Positions 46,117-58,480 of a DNA stretch of 64,000 nt are shown here, one piece after another (position 1 is the stretch's first letter; the number at the start of each line of letters is the position of its first letter). Origin of the DNA: Ciona intestinalis (lineage: Eukaryota; Chordata; Ascidiacea; Phlebobranchia; Cionidae); contig NC_020174.2 in NCBI RefSeq assembly GCF_000224145.3, forward strand, positions 5,749,106 through 5,813,105, written 5' to 3'. The notes under the pieces are model-generated. The model searched no databases and was not told the DNA's origin. It was given only the letters and a program-made list of their open reading frames with translations. Both the position numbers and the translations under genes were made by a program.

Positions 46117-47857
46117 ACTGATTGAAAATATATACTCTAACCACGTTATAACTCTGCTGAAGTAATGTTTTTTTAGACCAAAAGGTCATTTTATGGTTTG
46201 GTAATTGGAAAACATATGTATTGTGTTTCGTAAATATAAAAGCAATAGTGTCTTGGCGTGCTTCAATTTAAACTGGTCTGACCTCGAACTTTAATGTAAG
46301 TATGCATTGACTTAATATTGCTCAACCAAAACCTAAAACTGATTTCAAAGTTTGAACTAAGTGTTTTAAATGCTGTGCAAACAACAGATAGCCTAGTTGC
46401 AAAATAGTTTCCAACTAAACCGGAGACCTCGGCAATTAACACTTTTTTAACTAAACAGTTTTAATGTGTGGTTTTTATTGACTGCCATTCGCTCTAGTTA
46501 CTGTAAACCTTATCCATAAAATTTTTGTTCGCAAACCTCGGCAATGCTATTCAGGCTACGCTGCATGAAATCTAATCCTAAAAGGGTAAATAGCCGTAGG
46601 CCTTTTTGTTAATAAGTAACCTCAGTTATACTGATGTTAAGCTTTGGTGGCGAGATCACACGTAAGTAAACACCATTCAACCAAAACTTAAAGCAAAACC
46701 GAAGCTATATAGTAGGGTGAGGAAGATGGGACACCTTTTTGTTCTATTTTCTCGTCCATTTGGTAGTAATAGAAGAACATTCAAAAAATTATAAAACCGA
46801 ATCATTACAACTTCCATAGACCGTTTTAACTGTTTAACACAATGAGGATATTTCAATATTATGTAGGCCTACTAAAGGTGACCCATCTTTCCCTACAGTA
46901 CTCGTTAAAGGCGGGCTAATAAACAAAGACACGGTTAGGCCTAATAAGTAACCTCTTCAATACTAACTCGGGGTGCGATTGAAAGTATATGCGCAATTTT
47001 GTTGAATAAAGTATACAGACTACCACTAAACAAGTCTATGAGGGCAAATCAAATCGAAGAATTTGTGGGGCCATGGCGATTTGGGTCGTAACATCAAGGT
47101 TTACGCTATATTTTGTGCAATATTTCATCTTTTTTCTCATACTTATTACGACAGGTGGTTTAGTACATATTACAGAGTTAACTGCGCCCTACTTTGTCTA
47201 TATTAAACTTCGAAGGTCTCTGCTTACTTTCGAGCGAAACCAGCGTGCACACGTTGTTCGTTTGTAACTTGTAAATAGAGACGCTATAAAGAAACTTTAT
47301 AAATTATGTCTACGTAACCGCACTCTCTATTTTTCTGTGTTATTTTTTTGGCTAGTGGTTGTACATTACTGCGAAAAAAGAAACAGCGTTTTAGTTTTGG
47401 CAATTTGCGGATATCTATGCGCTCTGACGTCACAAGCTTTTTTAGATTTCTATGCTACGCGGCAAGTACAATTTTGTAAACAACGATTTTCTTCGATGAA
47501 ATAAAGGATAAATTTAGGGTTTTGATTAAAACTAGGCAGGTTTTTCTGTTAAAATATTACTTAATTTGTTATTTGTGTGTAATGTAGCATATAAAAGGTT
47601 ATGTGTAATGTAGCATATAAAAGGGCAGAAAAATCATAAAAGTTTTTATATTTTAGCAGTATAGTTGATATAACAAGCAAATTTTTTTTTTTTGTTGGAA
47701 GTTTAAAAATATTTTGTTGGAAATTTAAAAATATTAATAAACTTTATTTAGATATGTACTGGCTATATGTGTTTAATAAGTTGATCCGATTTACAGACTT
47801 CTCTTAACTAATGAAATAAGATAAGGAAATAATCAGATATCATCTCTTGTATTTAAA
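46117..47857. other. Intergenic region SULT - PIMREG-like gene
   Basis: It contains one MITE (46709-46902). The remainder should hold the sulfotransferase promoter (near 46117) and the 5'UTR/promoter of the gene starting at 47858. A short hydrophobic ORF at 47073-47267 has no supporting features. Nothing else is recognised. Confidence 0.55.
46709..46902 (-). mobile_element. MITE A1
   Basis: Complete, in the region upstream of the sulfotransferase gene. Confidence 0.8.
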
Positions 47858-50002
47858 ATGTCAGTTGGCACAACAAATGAGAACAAATATGTTGGAATCT
47901 ATGACGAAAATACGATGCACACACAAGTATATTCTCCTGTGCCAGAAAAATACATAAAGTCCAAAAAATCAAAGGCATTTGGCATGACACTGAGGCCTAG
48001 GATCCCTCTTAAGCAACTGAATGCTGTCTCAAGCATAGCACGAGTGTACTTGACTACTAAGCACAAACGTTTGGAATCTGAAAGTGATTCTGAACGCCCA
48101 ACACCCCAGGATTCAAAGTTAAAAAGAAAAATGCAAACCACTTTTAACTTTGTGGCTCAGGTATACTTTGCTTCATTATTTGAGAATACATTTATTTCTT
48201 ATTTTTATATATATATATATATTGCATATCATTATCATATGCATTTTGCTATGTCATGGAATGCCCTAAGCTTTATTTTTGTGTGATTTTTTGTTAGTAG
48301 CTTATTTCACAATATGTAGCACCTTAGATGTTATAGGTCTATTTGTTCTTTTGGTGACCTACAGTTTAGTGTTTAAACTGTTTATCCTATAATTTCCTTT
48401 TATTTTTGCAGCTTACACTATTTTTAAATATTATTACCAAAGGGCAAAGATCCAAGAAAATTACATTTAATTCAGATCGAAACTGCATTTTTGTATATTG
48501 AGTTAACTCTGCTTTCATCATTATTAATAATTTAATTTTATAGTCTACTGCACTATTTTGTCATCAACCATAAATTTCTCAGCATCAGTTTTAATCCAAT
48601 TTCATGTTTCCCTTTCTATGCTGTAAGAGTTTACTAAATCCTGCAGAAAATCACGGGCAAACAGAAACGCCAACGTTTAGAATCCAATCAGAAAGTAAAC
48701 GAGAAAACCCCACGTACACAATACAGAGAACGAATGAATTTTTCTCCTTTGACACCAAACAACCCGTTTGATTCCCCTCCAACAAACTCATGTTCTCATT
48801 CACTTCGTAGCAGGTAAGTACTACAACTTCCAGCAATAGGAGCTGGCTGCTGTTAAATGTTTGTATTTAGTATGATAAATGGAATGATACAAAACAAATT
48901 CATTTGGTTGTAAGCATGGTACATGAGCGGCACCGGTCGCATGAACGACTTAAATGGACTTCCCGGGTGTTGGGGTAATGGGCCAAATCTGATCTAAAAA
49001 GTATGATACGTTTTTGTATGAAAAGTTACGTTGAATGCATTTGGTATGATCAACCCCACGCAGTAGTATTTTTGTTGGTTGGTACTTCTTACTTGTATTC
49101 AGTATTAACTAATAACTTAATTTTCTTGCAGTGTTTCTACATCTTCTTCTAACAAACAGAAAACACCAATCAGTCGTAAAAGGTTAGCTGATAATATATA
49201 TTTATAAACACTATTTTTTTCCAGGAGTTAGTTTATAATACCTTGCAAGTGTTTTTAAATCATACCTTTCAATGATGTTCAACCGCATTTTTTTAGGTTT
49301 TTATTGTAAAACTATTTAAACATCTGGCATATAAGTGTCACTTATAAAAACTGGTATAATTGTAACTTAATGCCTATATCTTCAGATCATACAGAGCTGA
49401 TGATTTTAACAACCACTTGGAGCAAGTATCATGTGGAATTCAACAGCTACAAGCGAACAGTGATAACCTGGTTACTGTAATAGATGATAATGTTGGTTCC
49501 TCTGCTAAAAAGTAAGCTTATCAGAAACTATGATTTATACCTAATGTTTTACATCTGTTTGCTTTGCATTTCAGCAAAAAGTGTTTAACAATGTTTATAA
49601 AATATGATTGTACTTAATATTTTCTCCCCAAAAAGTTCTTTAATCATAAATCACCCACAATGCTACATATGCAGTAACTGGTAAGTGGACAATTTTTCTA
49701 ATTTTAATCTTACACGATTTATTTTTAGGAAACGTCAAACTCAAGCAGAATCCAACCGCTACAAAGAATTGGGAAGCAGCTCACCTGAAACGCCACGCAC
49801 TCGCCGGGCGGTGGCGCGCAGGAGCGCTAGAAACCTCGGGCTGCGTTTCGCCAAGTCAGCGTCTCACATCCAAGCTCGCGTGTACGGAAAACCCCGATTT
49901 GAACCGATGACGTCATCAAAAACGCTCCGCGGAAAATGCAACTCGGCAAGTGACGTTATATCGAAGAATCAGCGGCACAACCATTATGACGAACTCGCAT
50001 AA
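47858..50002 (+). CDS. Probable PIMREG/FAM64A-like mitotic regulator
   Basis: Exons 47858-48160, 48647-48813, 49132-49182, 49386-49511, 49729-50002 (306 aa), all GT-AG and in phase. The protein is basic, Ser/Thr/Pro-rich and lacks membrane segments. Two points suggest PIMREG (CATS): RIPLKQLN near the N-terminus resembles human RLPLRAVN and has the RxxL form of a destruction box, and VSCGIQQLQANSDNL resembles human VGAGIQHLQKLSQEL (human sequences from memory). TP/SP sites (SPLTP, SPETP, KTP) would suit a CDK substrate. In vertebrates PIMREG is a mitotic APC/C substrate that binds CALM and is linked to the metaphase-anaphase transition. The gene is real; the orthology is an inference from short motifs. 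Confidence 0.85.
48930..49005 (+). repeat. Family C fragment
   Basis: GGGTGTTGGGGTAATGGGCC then AAATCTGATC, as at 7680. Confidence 0.35.
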
Positions 50003-50976
50003 GGTGAGCACGTGTGGTGTGAGTGCACGAATCCAAGGTTGTCTGTTCACCAACAAATACGACTCGTATTACAAACTTTTAACCTTGGCCTTACCGTTGT
50101 TAAAACCAAGACTCGTATACATTATTAACAATATTTAAGAAGTCGTAACAATTAATGGTTAACTTGGAGACGGTTTGTGTAATTCCCCCCACGTTTCGTG
50201 GAACTCATTAACAGTACAAACGCCTATTACGTCAAATGCGTTGCTATTTGTAGTTTGTACACATAGAATATTAGAACTAAAAGCAAATAGGTCTATACGT
50301 AGACTAGTCTACTCATTTGCAAATTTGTTCTTGCTACTGGCGACTTGTAGTTTAAACAGCAACCGCTAATATACAAATGTTATTGCTTGCTACCATAACA
50401 GTGCTTTCGCAACTTAGTGTTAAAATACCGCTTTTACGCCAAACTTTTGCTACAAACTTACCTATTTCTAATTCATATGTTTTGTAAAATCATGACGGTG
50501 CTTCCTTTTTTACCCAACGCATGCTTTTTGTGCCATGCTCGCTGTAGCTATATTGCCTGTGTATTTGTATGTCGATCACTATTCATAATGTTATAGCTTG
50601 TAGTTTGTAATTTAAACATAACAAGCCCAATACGCTATGCTCAGAATCATGATTGCTTTCATAATCTCAAAGGTGTTGATTTTTAAAGGGTTTGGTTGAA
50701 TACACTCACAACACGCAGTGTGAGGTATTTTTATCAAGGAAATTTGCTCAAGGGTTTTATCGTTTAAAGCAGGTAGTCAGTGTAAAAATTAATTTATTAT
50801 TGTTAAGAGTTTAGAGTGATAAATTAGTTTTCTGGGCGGAACAAATATGGTTATAGGCAGATAGTCAGCAGTGTCTTTAGATATCACTTTACCTAAGCAA
50901 GTGGGTGTATCCACACAAAGAAAGTAGATAATAACTATGTTGCTCACAAAGCTTCATAGTTATTTTACAGATATAG

Positions 50977-51171
50977 TATAGGGTGGGGGAAGATGGGACA
51001 CTTTTAGCACATAACATCCAAATATCCTGATCGTGTTTTAAACAATTAACGACGGTTTATGGGAGTCGTAAGGATATAGTTTTATAATTCTTGCAATGTC
51101 CCTTGTTTACTACTAAATGGTGCGAGAAAATAGACCCAAAAAGTGTCCCATCTTCTCACACCCCACTGTAT
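50977..51171 (+). mobile_element. MITE A1
   Basis: Complete; its right TATA flank is shared with the next copy. Confidence 0.85.
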
Positions 51172-51172
51172 A

Positions 51173-51350
51173 TATTGGGGTGGGGTAAGATGGAACATGT
51201 TTTTATTTCCTTTACTAAAAATATGTTGACAGAATAATACAAACGTAGCCCGGCCACTCTAAAAAGCGTTTTAAAAGGTTTAAAACACCTTTAGGAAATA
51301 TGGGATTTATGTGTGAACGGTATCCCGTCTTGCCCCACAGTAGTACTATA
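51173..51350 (-). mobile_element. MITE A2
   Basis: GGGGTGGGGTAAGATGGAAC, CACTCTAAAAAGCG core, CCCGTCTTGCCCCACAGTAG. Confidence 0.75.
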
Positions 51351-51711
51351 CTTCTATATATCTATAAAACCCGTCAATTTAAACCGCGTATGTTTCTCCA
51401 ATTAAACCATCGTTTTATTCGCTAAAAAGCATAACTAAGCAAAAATAAACGGTTACGTTTCTACTTCTACAAAAGTGCATGTGGGGGTTGTGGGTTGTTG
51501 GTGGCCGCTCACTTTGGTATTGGACCTCGGTTCATCGCGACCATTCCAGTACAAATGTAAAACAAATGCCCCATGAGTGATAGTCAGCGGTAATAAAGAT
51601 ATACAGCTCGTTCTACTTTGTAAAAACAATTGAAGAAATTAATTTATGGAGTCTTGATATTACTGATCTGCTTTTTTTTATTCCCAATCGTCTTTGTGAT
51701 TAAAAACTGCG

Positions 51712-53612
51712 TTATCCAGTCATTTCCAGCATGCGGCCAAGTATGGCCATTATTGCTAAACAGAACATGGCGCTAGAGAGCTGAAGTTTATTTCCAGAGC
51801 CAGTAGTTGTGGTTAAGTCGACTGGCTTTTCTGTAGGAAGGGTTTCCGATTTGTTTGTTGCTGATGGTGGATTTTCTGTAGGAACGGTTGCTGATGGTGG
51901 AGTCGTGAAGTTCGGTTCAGTAACATTGGTCGTTGGTGGGACGGAAGCACTGTAAAGTAACGATAATATAACATGCCTTTTATTTATAGTCAGATGGGGT
52001 AGGATGGGACATATTTTCTCTCTATTTTCTCGTCCCATTTAGTAGTAAACAAGCATTTGTTTATAGAATTATTTAACCGTATGCCCGCCACTCTAAAAGA
52101 GCGTTTTTAAATGTTCCAAACACGATTCGGAATTATGGGGTATGGGTGCCAACGGTGTTTTTTTCCTGGCCTAATGGATTGTCTAAATTGTCAGTCATTT
52201 ATTACAAAATATTACCCACACAGTTACACCCGTGGTTACTCGTAAGCGGACACAATGTATATGAAACAGAACACCCTTGTTATAACTGTTGCCGTTGTTT
52301 CGACACGCGAGAATAAATATAAGTTACATTCATCAACGATTTAACTTGATATCTGTATAGGTTTGAGTATGTATGTGCTTCTATCTATATAGTAGGGTGG
52401 GGGAAGATGAGACAACTTTAGTGCAAAATATACAAATATCCTGATCGTGTTTTAAACAATTAAGAATGGTCTATGGGAGTCGAAAGGATACGGTTTTATA
52501 ATTATTTGAATTTCTTTATACCAAATGGGACGCGAGAATAGAATGATAAAGTGTCCCATCTCCCCCACCCTACCATAAACGTTATAAATCTTTACATACT
52601 TTGTAGCAATCACAGTAATCGTATCCGTTGGTAGCTTTACATAGAAGACCATCTTCGATGTCACCACTGTAGCGCTGTAAAGTGATAACGTTATCTTTAG
52701 CTAGGAACAAATCGATATTTCAGTTTAATAAATAACTGATTCCCCGGAACGCAAAATTTACTTTCGTTTTGATTTTCCAGCATTACTCTATATAACTTAC
52801 AAAACCGTGTAGTCATTGCTGCTGGTAATTTCTGGTGCTGTCCATTGAAAGACCACTGGAAGTGTCTTATTATTTCTGTTTTTATGGGTGAGAGCACCAG
52901 CGGTTGTATTACAATTTAGGGTTTTGTAGTCCGAGCTTGGTACTGCCCAAGATCCTTGCGCGGTTACTGTATCGCCACTGTTTAATCTCGCTTCCAACAA
53001 AACTCCTTTGAATTCCTCTGTCCCGTTCAAGGTTACTGAGATTTAAAATGAAAAGTAAAAGCAGCATGCCGGTTAATTCAAAACTGGTATAGTAGGGGGG
53101 GTATGGGACACCTATTTGTTTTTTTCTCGTCTCATTTAGTAGTAAACAAAGAACATTCAAAAAATTATAAAACCATATCTTCACGTCTCGTATCGATCGT
53201 TGCTATTTGTTTAAAACACGATCAGGATATTCGGATAATATGTGTCAATTGTGTCCCATCTTACATCATAATACTGTATATAGATAAATATGCTTAATAT
53301 AATCTGAAGTTGGCGCCAACGTTTCTAAAAACTAAACAGACGCTAAAAAACGCGTAAAATCGAACCGCTGGAGTAAAATAAATTGGATTTCTCATAAAAA
53401 TGTCACTTACTGTTAACAACCATTCCCGATGCAATGCTCCCAACATTCGCGGTGACATTGTACGGAGACACTTCATTCGTAGTTGCATTGGCGTTATGTT
53501 TATCTGGACTAGGATCAGGAGTCATAGTTACGCACGCAGCTTCCGGTGCTCCTGTTGGCGAACCGCGCGCAAACGCTAATAGCCCGAGAAATGCAATGAC
53601 CGAATATAACAT
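51712..53612 (-). CDS. Secreted/anchored Reeler-domain protein 1
   Basis: Exons in minus order: 53612-53411, 53035-52801, 52674-52600, 51949-51712 (249 aa). Signal peptide MLYSVIAFLGLLAFARG, then a Reeler domain (about residues 18-165): GAPEAACVTMTP, SPYNVTA, EEFKGVLLEAR, LNCNTTAGALTHKNR, VFQWTAPEI and FATVVTSKMVFYVKLP. A stalk rich in Thr/Pro/Ser/Asn follows, then a hydrophobic C-tail (AMFCLAIMAILGRMLEM). The tail suggests a GPI-attachment signal. Reeler domains occur in reelin, FRRS1-type reductases and insect defence proteins; no DOMON or cytochrome b561 part is present here. It is paralogous to the gene at 55767-57258, with the same intron phases (1 then 2) at equivalent places and an extra stalk exon. 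Three MITEs and a SINE fall in its introns. Possible innate-defence or matrix role; not proven. Confidence 0.88.
51985..52167 (-). mobile_element. MITE A2, Reeler 1 intron 3, right end replaced by SINE
   Basis: GATGGGGTAGGATGGGACAT, CACTCTAAAAGAGCG core, truncated at the SINE. Confidence 0.7.
52168..52334 (+). repeat. SINE body and tail inserted at a MITE
   Basis: CTAATGGATTGTCTAAATTG, GGTTACTCGTAAGCGGACAC, GTTATAACTGTTGCCGTTGT, AAGTTACATTCATC. It replaces the right end of the MITE at 51985. Confidence 0.6.
52389..52576 (+). mobile_element. MITE A1, 5' of Reeler 1 exon 4 (intron 3)
   Basis: Complete; ends 24 bp from exon 3. Confidence 0.85.
53089..53280 (-). mobile_element. MITE A1, Reeler 1 intron 1
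   Basis: Left end shortened (AGTAGGGGGGGTATGGGACA); right end decayed (CATCTTACATCATAATACTG). Confidence 0.7.
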
Positions 53613-55766
53613 GATGTGATAAAACAAATAATTTTTTAAACATAAATCGCAAAATCTAAAAACAGGAAGTTTTTTGATTATTTTAACATTACGTTCGCTT
53701 TATACGCATTTATATTTGCCTTTATTTTTTCTGCGATCTAATATTTCTACTTTTATCATTCCTGCACTGCATTATAACTGATCCAATAACGGTTAAGCTT
53801 CTTGTCAGCTTACATACTTTATAACAAGTTAATAAATTGCGGAGTTTATAAAAGGCTGCGAATTTGTTTAGCAATTTAAACCCTTATCATAAAAGCTTTT
53901 TATTCCTACCCACATTTACACTGAGTTCATATTAATGTATAGTAGGGTGGGGGAAGATGGGACACCTTTTCATTCTATTTTCTCGTCCCATTTGGTAGTA
54001 AACAAAGAACATTTAAAGAATTATAAATACGTCCTCACAACTCTCATAGACCGTTTTTAATTGTTTCTAACACGATCAGGATATTTGGATATTATGCGTG
54101 AAAGGTGTTCCGTCTTCCCCCACCGTAATATATACCTTCTTACTGGTTGCCACGCAACAACAACAACAAACTTCTGATCTTGCCTTTTTTTAAATGCAAC
54201 ACCAGTTTTTGAAATGACTTCATAAACGTACAAACATTGGTTACGAAACATATTTGCCCAGCCTATTGTTTCTGACTATTAAGTAGCTTGCTCTGATAAG
54301 AAGCTACTTATAATCGCTAATTGCGTGACTGCGCGTGACCATGATTGTAGAACTAAGGTGTGCCATGTAAATAACCAGCAACGCTATAAGTACGTATGTG
54401 GACTAAAAGGCAAACCATGCAAAAAATTATTCTTGTCCAGCAACAAGGTCCCAACCAGATGGCAACTGCCTTTGTGTGGCTTCTGCACGGGAGTTGCCTT
54501 TCTGGTTATGTCTGTTTTACGTCTTACTTATAATGGCAGTAAAACTCGGTCATTATTCTAGCTTACAGAAACTATTTTACAGCTTTCAGAAAATGCTCAC
54601 AAAAGTTACTAAATTGCTTAAACAAACAATAAGACACCTGCGATACATTATAAACTATTGCCAAGATACGAGAAGTATCACGATACCGTATCGCGTGCTT
54701 CAATGTCGTTTTTTTTGGTAACTGCCAACGCACCGCGCCCAAACAATAATTTATAACCATGGTATCCGAGCAACCCATACTAACATGTAGAAAGCGTCCC
54801 ATGACTGCGTACCATTTACCTATAGTGGAAATTGTCATCCTATGTGGACTAACTCGTCCGTCACTCATATAGCATTCTTATCACATAGCAAACACTGCGA
54901 AGATAAATGTTGTCGGGGCTTTTTTTGTAACGTCATTGTCTCAGGAATTAATCGGTTTGTATTTATTTTAGGAAATGACAAAATGAAAATAACGATAATA
55001 TCAATTAAAGCGTGCCCCATCAGGTAGAATTTTCTAAAAGGTGGTTCTAGCTCTTATAATTTATAGGGAAGTAAAATAACATTCGTTTAAATTTTGGTTC
55101 TATATTTTCCATAAAATTCTAAGGTAAACTTCTTTTTCGTCGAAAACATTTTACGCTTTAATTGATGGCTTAAGAAAAAATAACTTTTTAAAAACAAATA
55201 ACTTGGTATATCGCAACTACGTTTTTAATTCAAAAATGTTAAATTCAAAAAAGGTGCACAACAATAGTTAGGTTCGAAAAAATCACGAAATTGTGAATTA
55301 TGAATATAAAGTATTTTAATCCGTATACCGCTATAGATAAATCACTTATGTTTCTTATATTATAAAAGTCAATGATGCTAGCATTAGTGTGTAAACATGT
55401 TAGCGGTCGATATATCAGTTGATTTTAAAAAACGAACACGGAAATACTTACTATAAATCAATTCTAATGTCTAACATAAAAGTCGTCTAAAAAAATCGTT
55501 TTTTTTTTTTAATGTATTGTTCGTTTTTTTTTAAATGTATTGTTCGTTACAGTATTTTCCAAAGGAGGCCTTAATTTACAATAAACGTTTGGGTACAAAA
55601 TTTGATAAACGTTCCCGAAATTGTTTGCTTTGGATCAATTGATCAAATATTTAATACGAAGTTGTTTGTCTCCGTTGATTATTTGGATTCTGCGGGACGA
55701 TATAAATTACTGCTGTGTTTTAAACGAGTAAACACAGTATATGGGTAACGCCCATAATGTATAGAT
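53613..55766. other. Region between the two Reeler genes
   Basis: One MITE (53939-54132). It holds the promoter of Reeler gene 1 and the 3' flank of gene 2. Small ORFs at 54325-54868 on both strands show no family features. AT-rich tracts near 55497-55550 repeat the phrase TTTTAATGTATTGTTCGTT twice. Confidence 0.5.
53939..54132 (-). mobile_element. MITE A1
   Basis: Complete; the left end is perfect to the family pattern. Confidence 0.85.
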
Positions 55767-57258
55767 CTATCTTAGCAGCGCCACTGCGTGTACGATTGCA
55801 ACAAATAATGTCATCGATAGCGGCGGTAGAGAAACGCCAGTTCCACCCGAACCCGGTGGTTTGCAAACTTTTTCACCATTGCCACGAACGACTGTATCGC
55901 TTGGGATTTTAACGTAGAATGTAGCGTATTCTTGCACGATGGTAGCACTGTGTGAAAACGATAAACAAATTATGTTTGGGTGGGTGGGGTAAGATGTTCC
56001 CTGTTTTAATTTTTTCTCGTCTCATTGGGTGGTAAATAAAGAATAATTACATAAATATATAACCGTAGCCCCCCCCCCTCCCTCCCCCCGCCACTCTAAA
56101 AGAGCGTTGTTAGTTGTTAAAAACTAAGCAATATGGGGTTTGGGTGCTATAACGATATCATGTCTTGCCCCAAAATATACTATGCTTGCTATAATGTATA
56201 AAGCAACACAGTCGTAACATCATATTTCATGTCACAGTTTACTTTTTTTAGTCTACCACTGGCCAATGTGTATACCGTGTGATACTCACTAAAATCTGTA
56301 GTCAGTTGTTGAGTTGCAGGGCGCGATCCATACAAATCGACTCGGTGCCGCTTTGGACATCCCATCGCTGTGTGTGAGGGCCGAGTTTTTGTTGCCTGCG
56401 CATTCCATTTGCTTAAAACTGGTCCCGTTCGGTTTTTCCCACCAACCAATCGCATTGTTAGGACTGTCTTCACCCCTCGCTTGCAGAAACATCCCTTTAA
56501 AGTTTGCTCCGCTACTGAGGACAGTGACTGTAAAAATATATCGTTTTTATAAATAATCGTACATTTTACAAAATATCTATATTTTCTCAGTCACTCGTTG
56601 TGTAAAATTTAATTATTCATGTTGAATTTCCTATCGAAACTTAAGGGTACTTGACTGAAGCTAAGTATAGCGTGTAGGAAGCGCAGGAAAAGCTAAACTA
56701 AAACTCGGTTCATATAGTATACTGATGTGATAATATACAGTTTTAATGGTCCAATTTCTCTTACCAGTGTATGGATGTTTCATTGTAAACATAATAACCA
56801 TATCTTCTAACACTTATGTAGTAGGGTGAGGAAAGATGGGACGCCTTTAGCACATAATAAACAAATATCCTAATCGTGTTTTAAAAAAGTAACAGCGATC
56901 TATATGAGAGTTGTAAGGATACAGTTTTATAAGTCTTTAATTTTCCTCTGTTTATGACCAAATGGGTCGAGAAAATAGAATGAAAAGATGTCCCATATCA
57001 CCCCCAATCCTACTATGTTTAAATATATCGCATTCCTAAACACCGGCACCTTTAATTGAACTTACCGATTATTTTCTCGCCCGGCAAATATGAAGTCGCA
57101 GAAACGTTCAAATAAAAGGGACTCTGGTCTAAGTTGCTTGCAGGAGAACCGTGTGCAGGTGTCATGTGTCCGCATGATCCATCCGGTGCTCCACCAGGAT
57201 AAGCACTTGTTAATGTAGCAAGATAAATCCACAGAAACCAATACAACATGGCAACCAT
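55767..57258 (-). CDS. GPI-type Reeler-domain protein 2
   Basis: Exons in minus order: 57258-57066, 56527-56290, 55947-55767 (203 aa). The start at 57258 (MVAM..) is first in frame; 57249 is an alternative. Signal peptide MLYWFLWIYLATLTSA, then a Reeler domain: YPGGAPDGSCGHMTPAHG, SPFYLNVS, YLPGEKIIG, NFKGMFLQAR, MECAGNKNSALTHSDG, RFVWIAPC and YATIVQEYATFYVKIP. A Gly/Ser linker (GSGGTG) precedes a hydrophobic end (MTLFVAIVHAVALLR), typical of GPI anchoring. It shares intron positions and the motif FYVK[IL]P[ST]DT with the neighbour, so the two are tandem duplicates diverged well before now. A MITE is in each intron. Confidence 0.88.
55977..56183 (-). mobile_element. MITE A2, Reeler 2 intron 2, with C-rich expansion
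   Basis: Includes a C-rich run near 56071-56090 in place of the usual GCCCGCCACTCTAAAAG. Confidence 0.7.
56818..57016 (+). mobile_element. MITE A1, Reeler 2 intron 1
   Basis: Complete, moderately diverged; ends about 50 bp from exon 1. Confidence 0.8.
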
Positions 57259-57278
57259 GTTCTAACAAATATTAAGTA

Positions 57279-57402
57279 TATAGTAGGCTGGGGGAAATAA
57301 GACAAGTAGTAAACAAACAACATTTAAAGAATTATAAAACACGTTCAGGTTATTTGGATAATATGTGCTGAAGGTGTTCTATTTTACCCCACCCTGCTAT
57401 AT
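57279..57402 (-). mobile_element. MITE A1 with internal deletions
   Basis: Left end TAGTAGGCTGGGGGAAATAA; part of the left arm and the core are missing. Lies 20 bp upstream of the Reeler 2 start codon. Confidence 0.7.
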
Positions 57403-57410
57403 AATAATGT

Positions 57411-57608
57411 AGCGTGTCGGGTAAGATGGAATATCGTTAGCACCTAAAACAATGTTTCCTAATTGTAGTTTTAACAAGTAACAACGCCCTTTTAGAGTCG
57501 CGGGGATACGGTGTCGGTTGTAAAATTCTAAAAATATTCTTTGTTTACGATCAAATGGGACGAAAACATAGAATGAAAACATTTTTCATCTTACCCCACC
57601 CTGCTATA
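57411..57608 (+). mobile_element. MITE A2
   Basis: GTGTCGGGTAAGATGGAATA to CATCTTACCCCACCCTGCTA; eight bases from the previous copy. Confidence 0.75.
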
Positions 57609-58282
57609 ATCGTTACAAAAATTGACTTTACCGGTGCAACCATATTTTACGAACTACTAACTATTCGTTACAACAACAAACAGAATAACTTATTCCTATA
57701 CTATGTTTTATATGACTGAACACGCCCCAGAATGCGTTAGTAACCTGCTGTATATAATGGTGTTTAATTCTCCTCACGTTTGCTTATATTCTGTTCACGT
57801 ACCGCTTGTGAGTGTGTTTGTTTACACACAAAGCACTTTATGCGTTCTAACTCTACCTGCATTCTGTTATGACAATGACCGTCTGTATATGCAAATTCAT
57901 GAATCTCAACAAAACACACAGAGATTATATACGCAAACCTAACAGATAAAGAACTAAAATACTACCTTTTACACGAGAAAATTAACTGCTATCTTCTATC
58001 CGATATCAAAAGAGTTTAAAACCACTTTTTCCCTACACCCAATCGGGTCTAGAGGCTTTAGAAATGACGCCAGCGCAAATTTGTCATATAGTTTCCGCCT
58101 TGGCACCAATTGAGTTGCCTGCAGCAAAATTACTCAACAAAGAGAAAAAACTTGGTCGCTTTTACACCAAACCCTAAAACTACCGTTTTACATCTGTTCG
58201 TTAACCGCAGTAATTCTTTGCATGCACCGCCGACTTTAGAGGCTGCATGTTTGTAGTCCGCCCTGTTTCTTGCATCTATATT

Positions 58283-58480
58283 ACAGTAGGGTGGGGGAAG
58301 ATGGGACACCTTTTCATTCTAATTTAGCGTCCCTTTTGGTAGTAAACAAAGAACATTCAAAGAAATATAAAACCGTATCCCCACAACTTCCATAGATCGT
58401 GGTTAATTGTTTAAAACACGATCAGGATATTTAGATATTATGTGTTAAAGTTGCCCCATCTTCCCCCACAGTACTATATA
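58283..58480 (-). mobile_element. MITE A1
   Basis: Complete. Confidence 0.85.

Larger units (their letters stand above)
50003..51711. other. Intergenic region between PIMREG-like and Reeler genes
   Basis: It includes the 3'UTR of the upstream gene and two head-to-tail MITE-type copies (50977-51171, 51173-51350). No ORF with family resemblance. Confidence 0.55.

Noticed and set aside
47073-47267. 64 aa hydrophobic ORF upstream of the PIMREG-like gene
   Set aside because: One hydrophobic stretch in AT-rich DNA, no other support.
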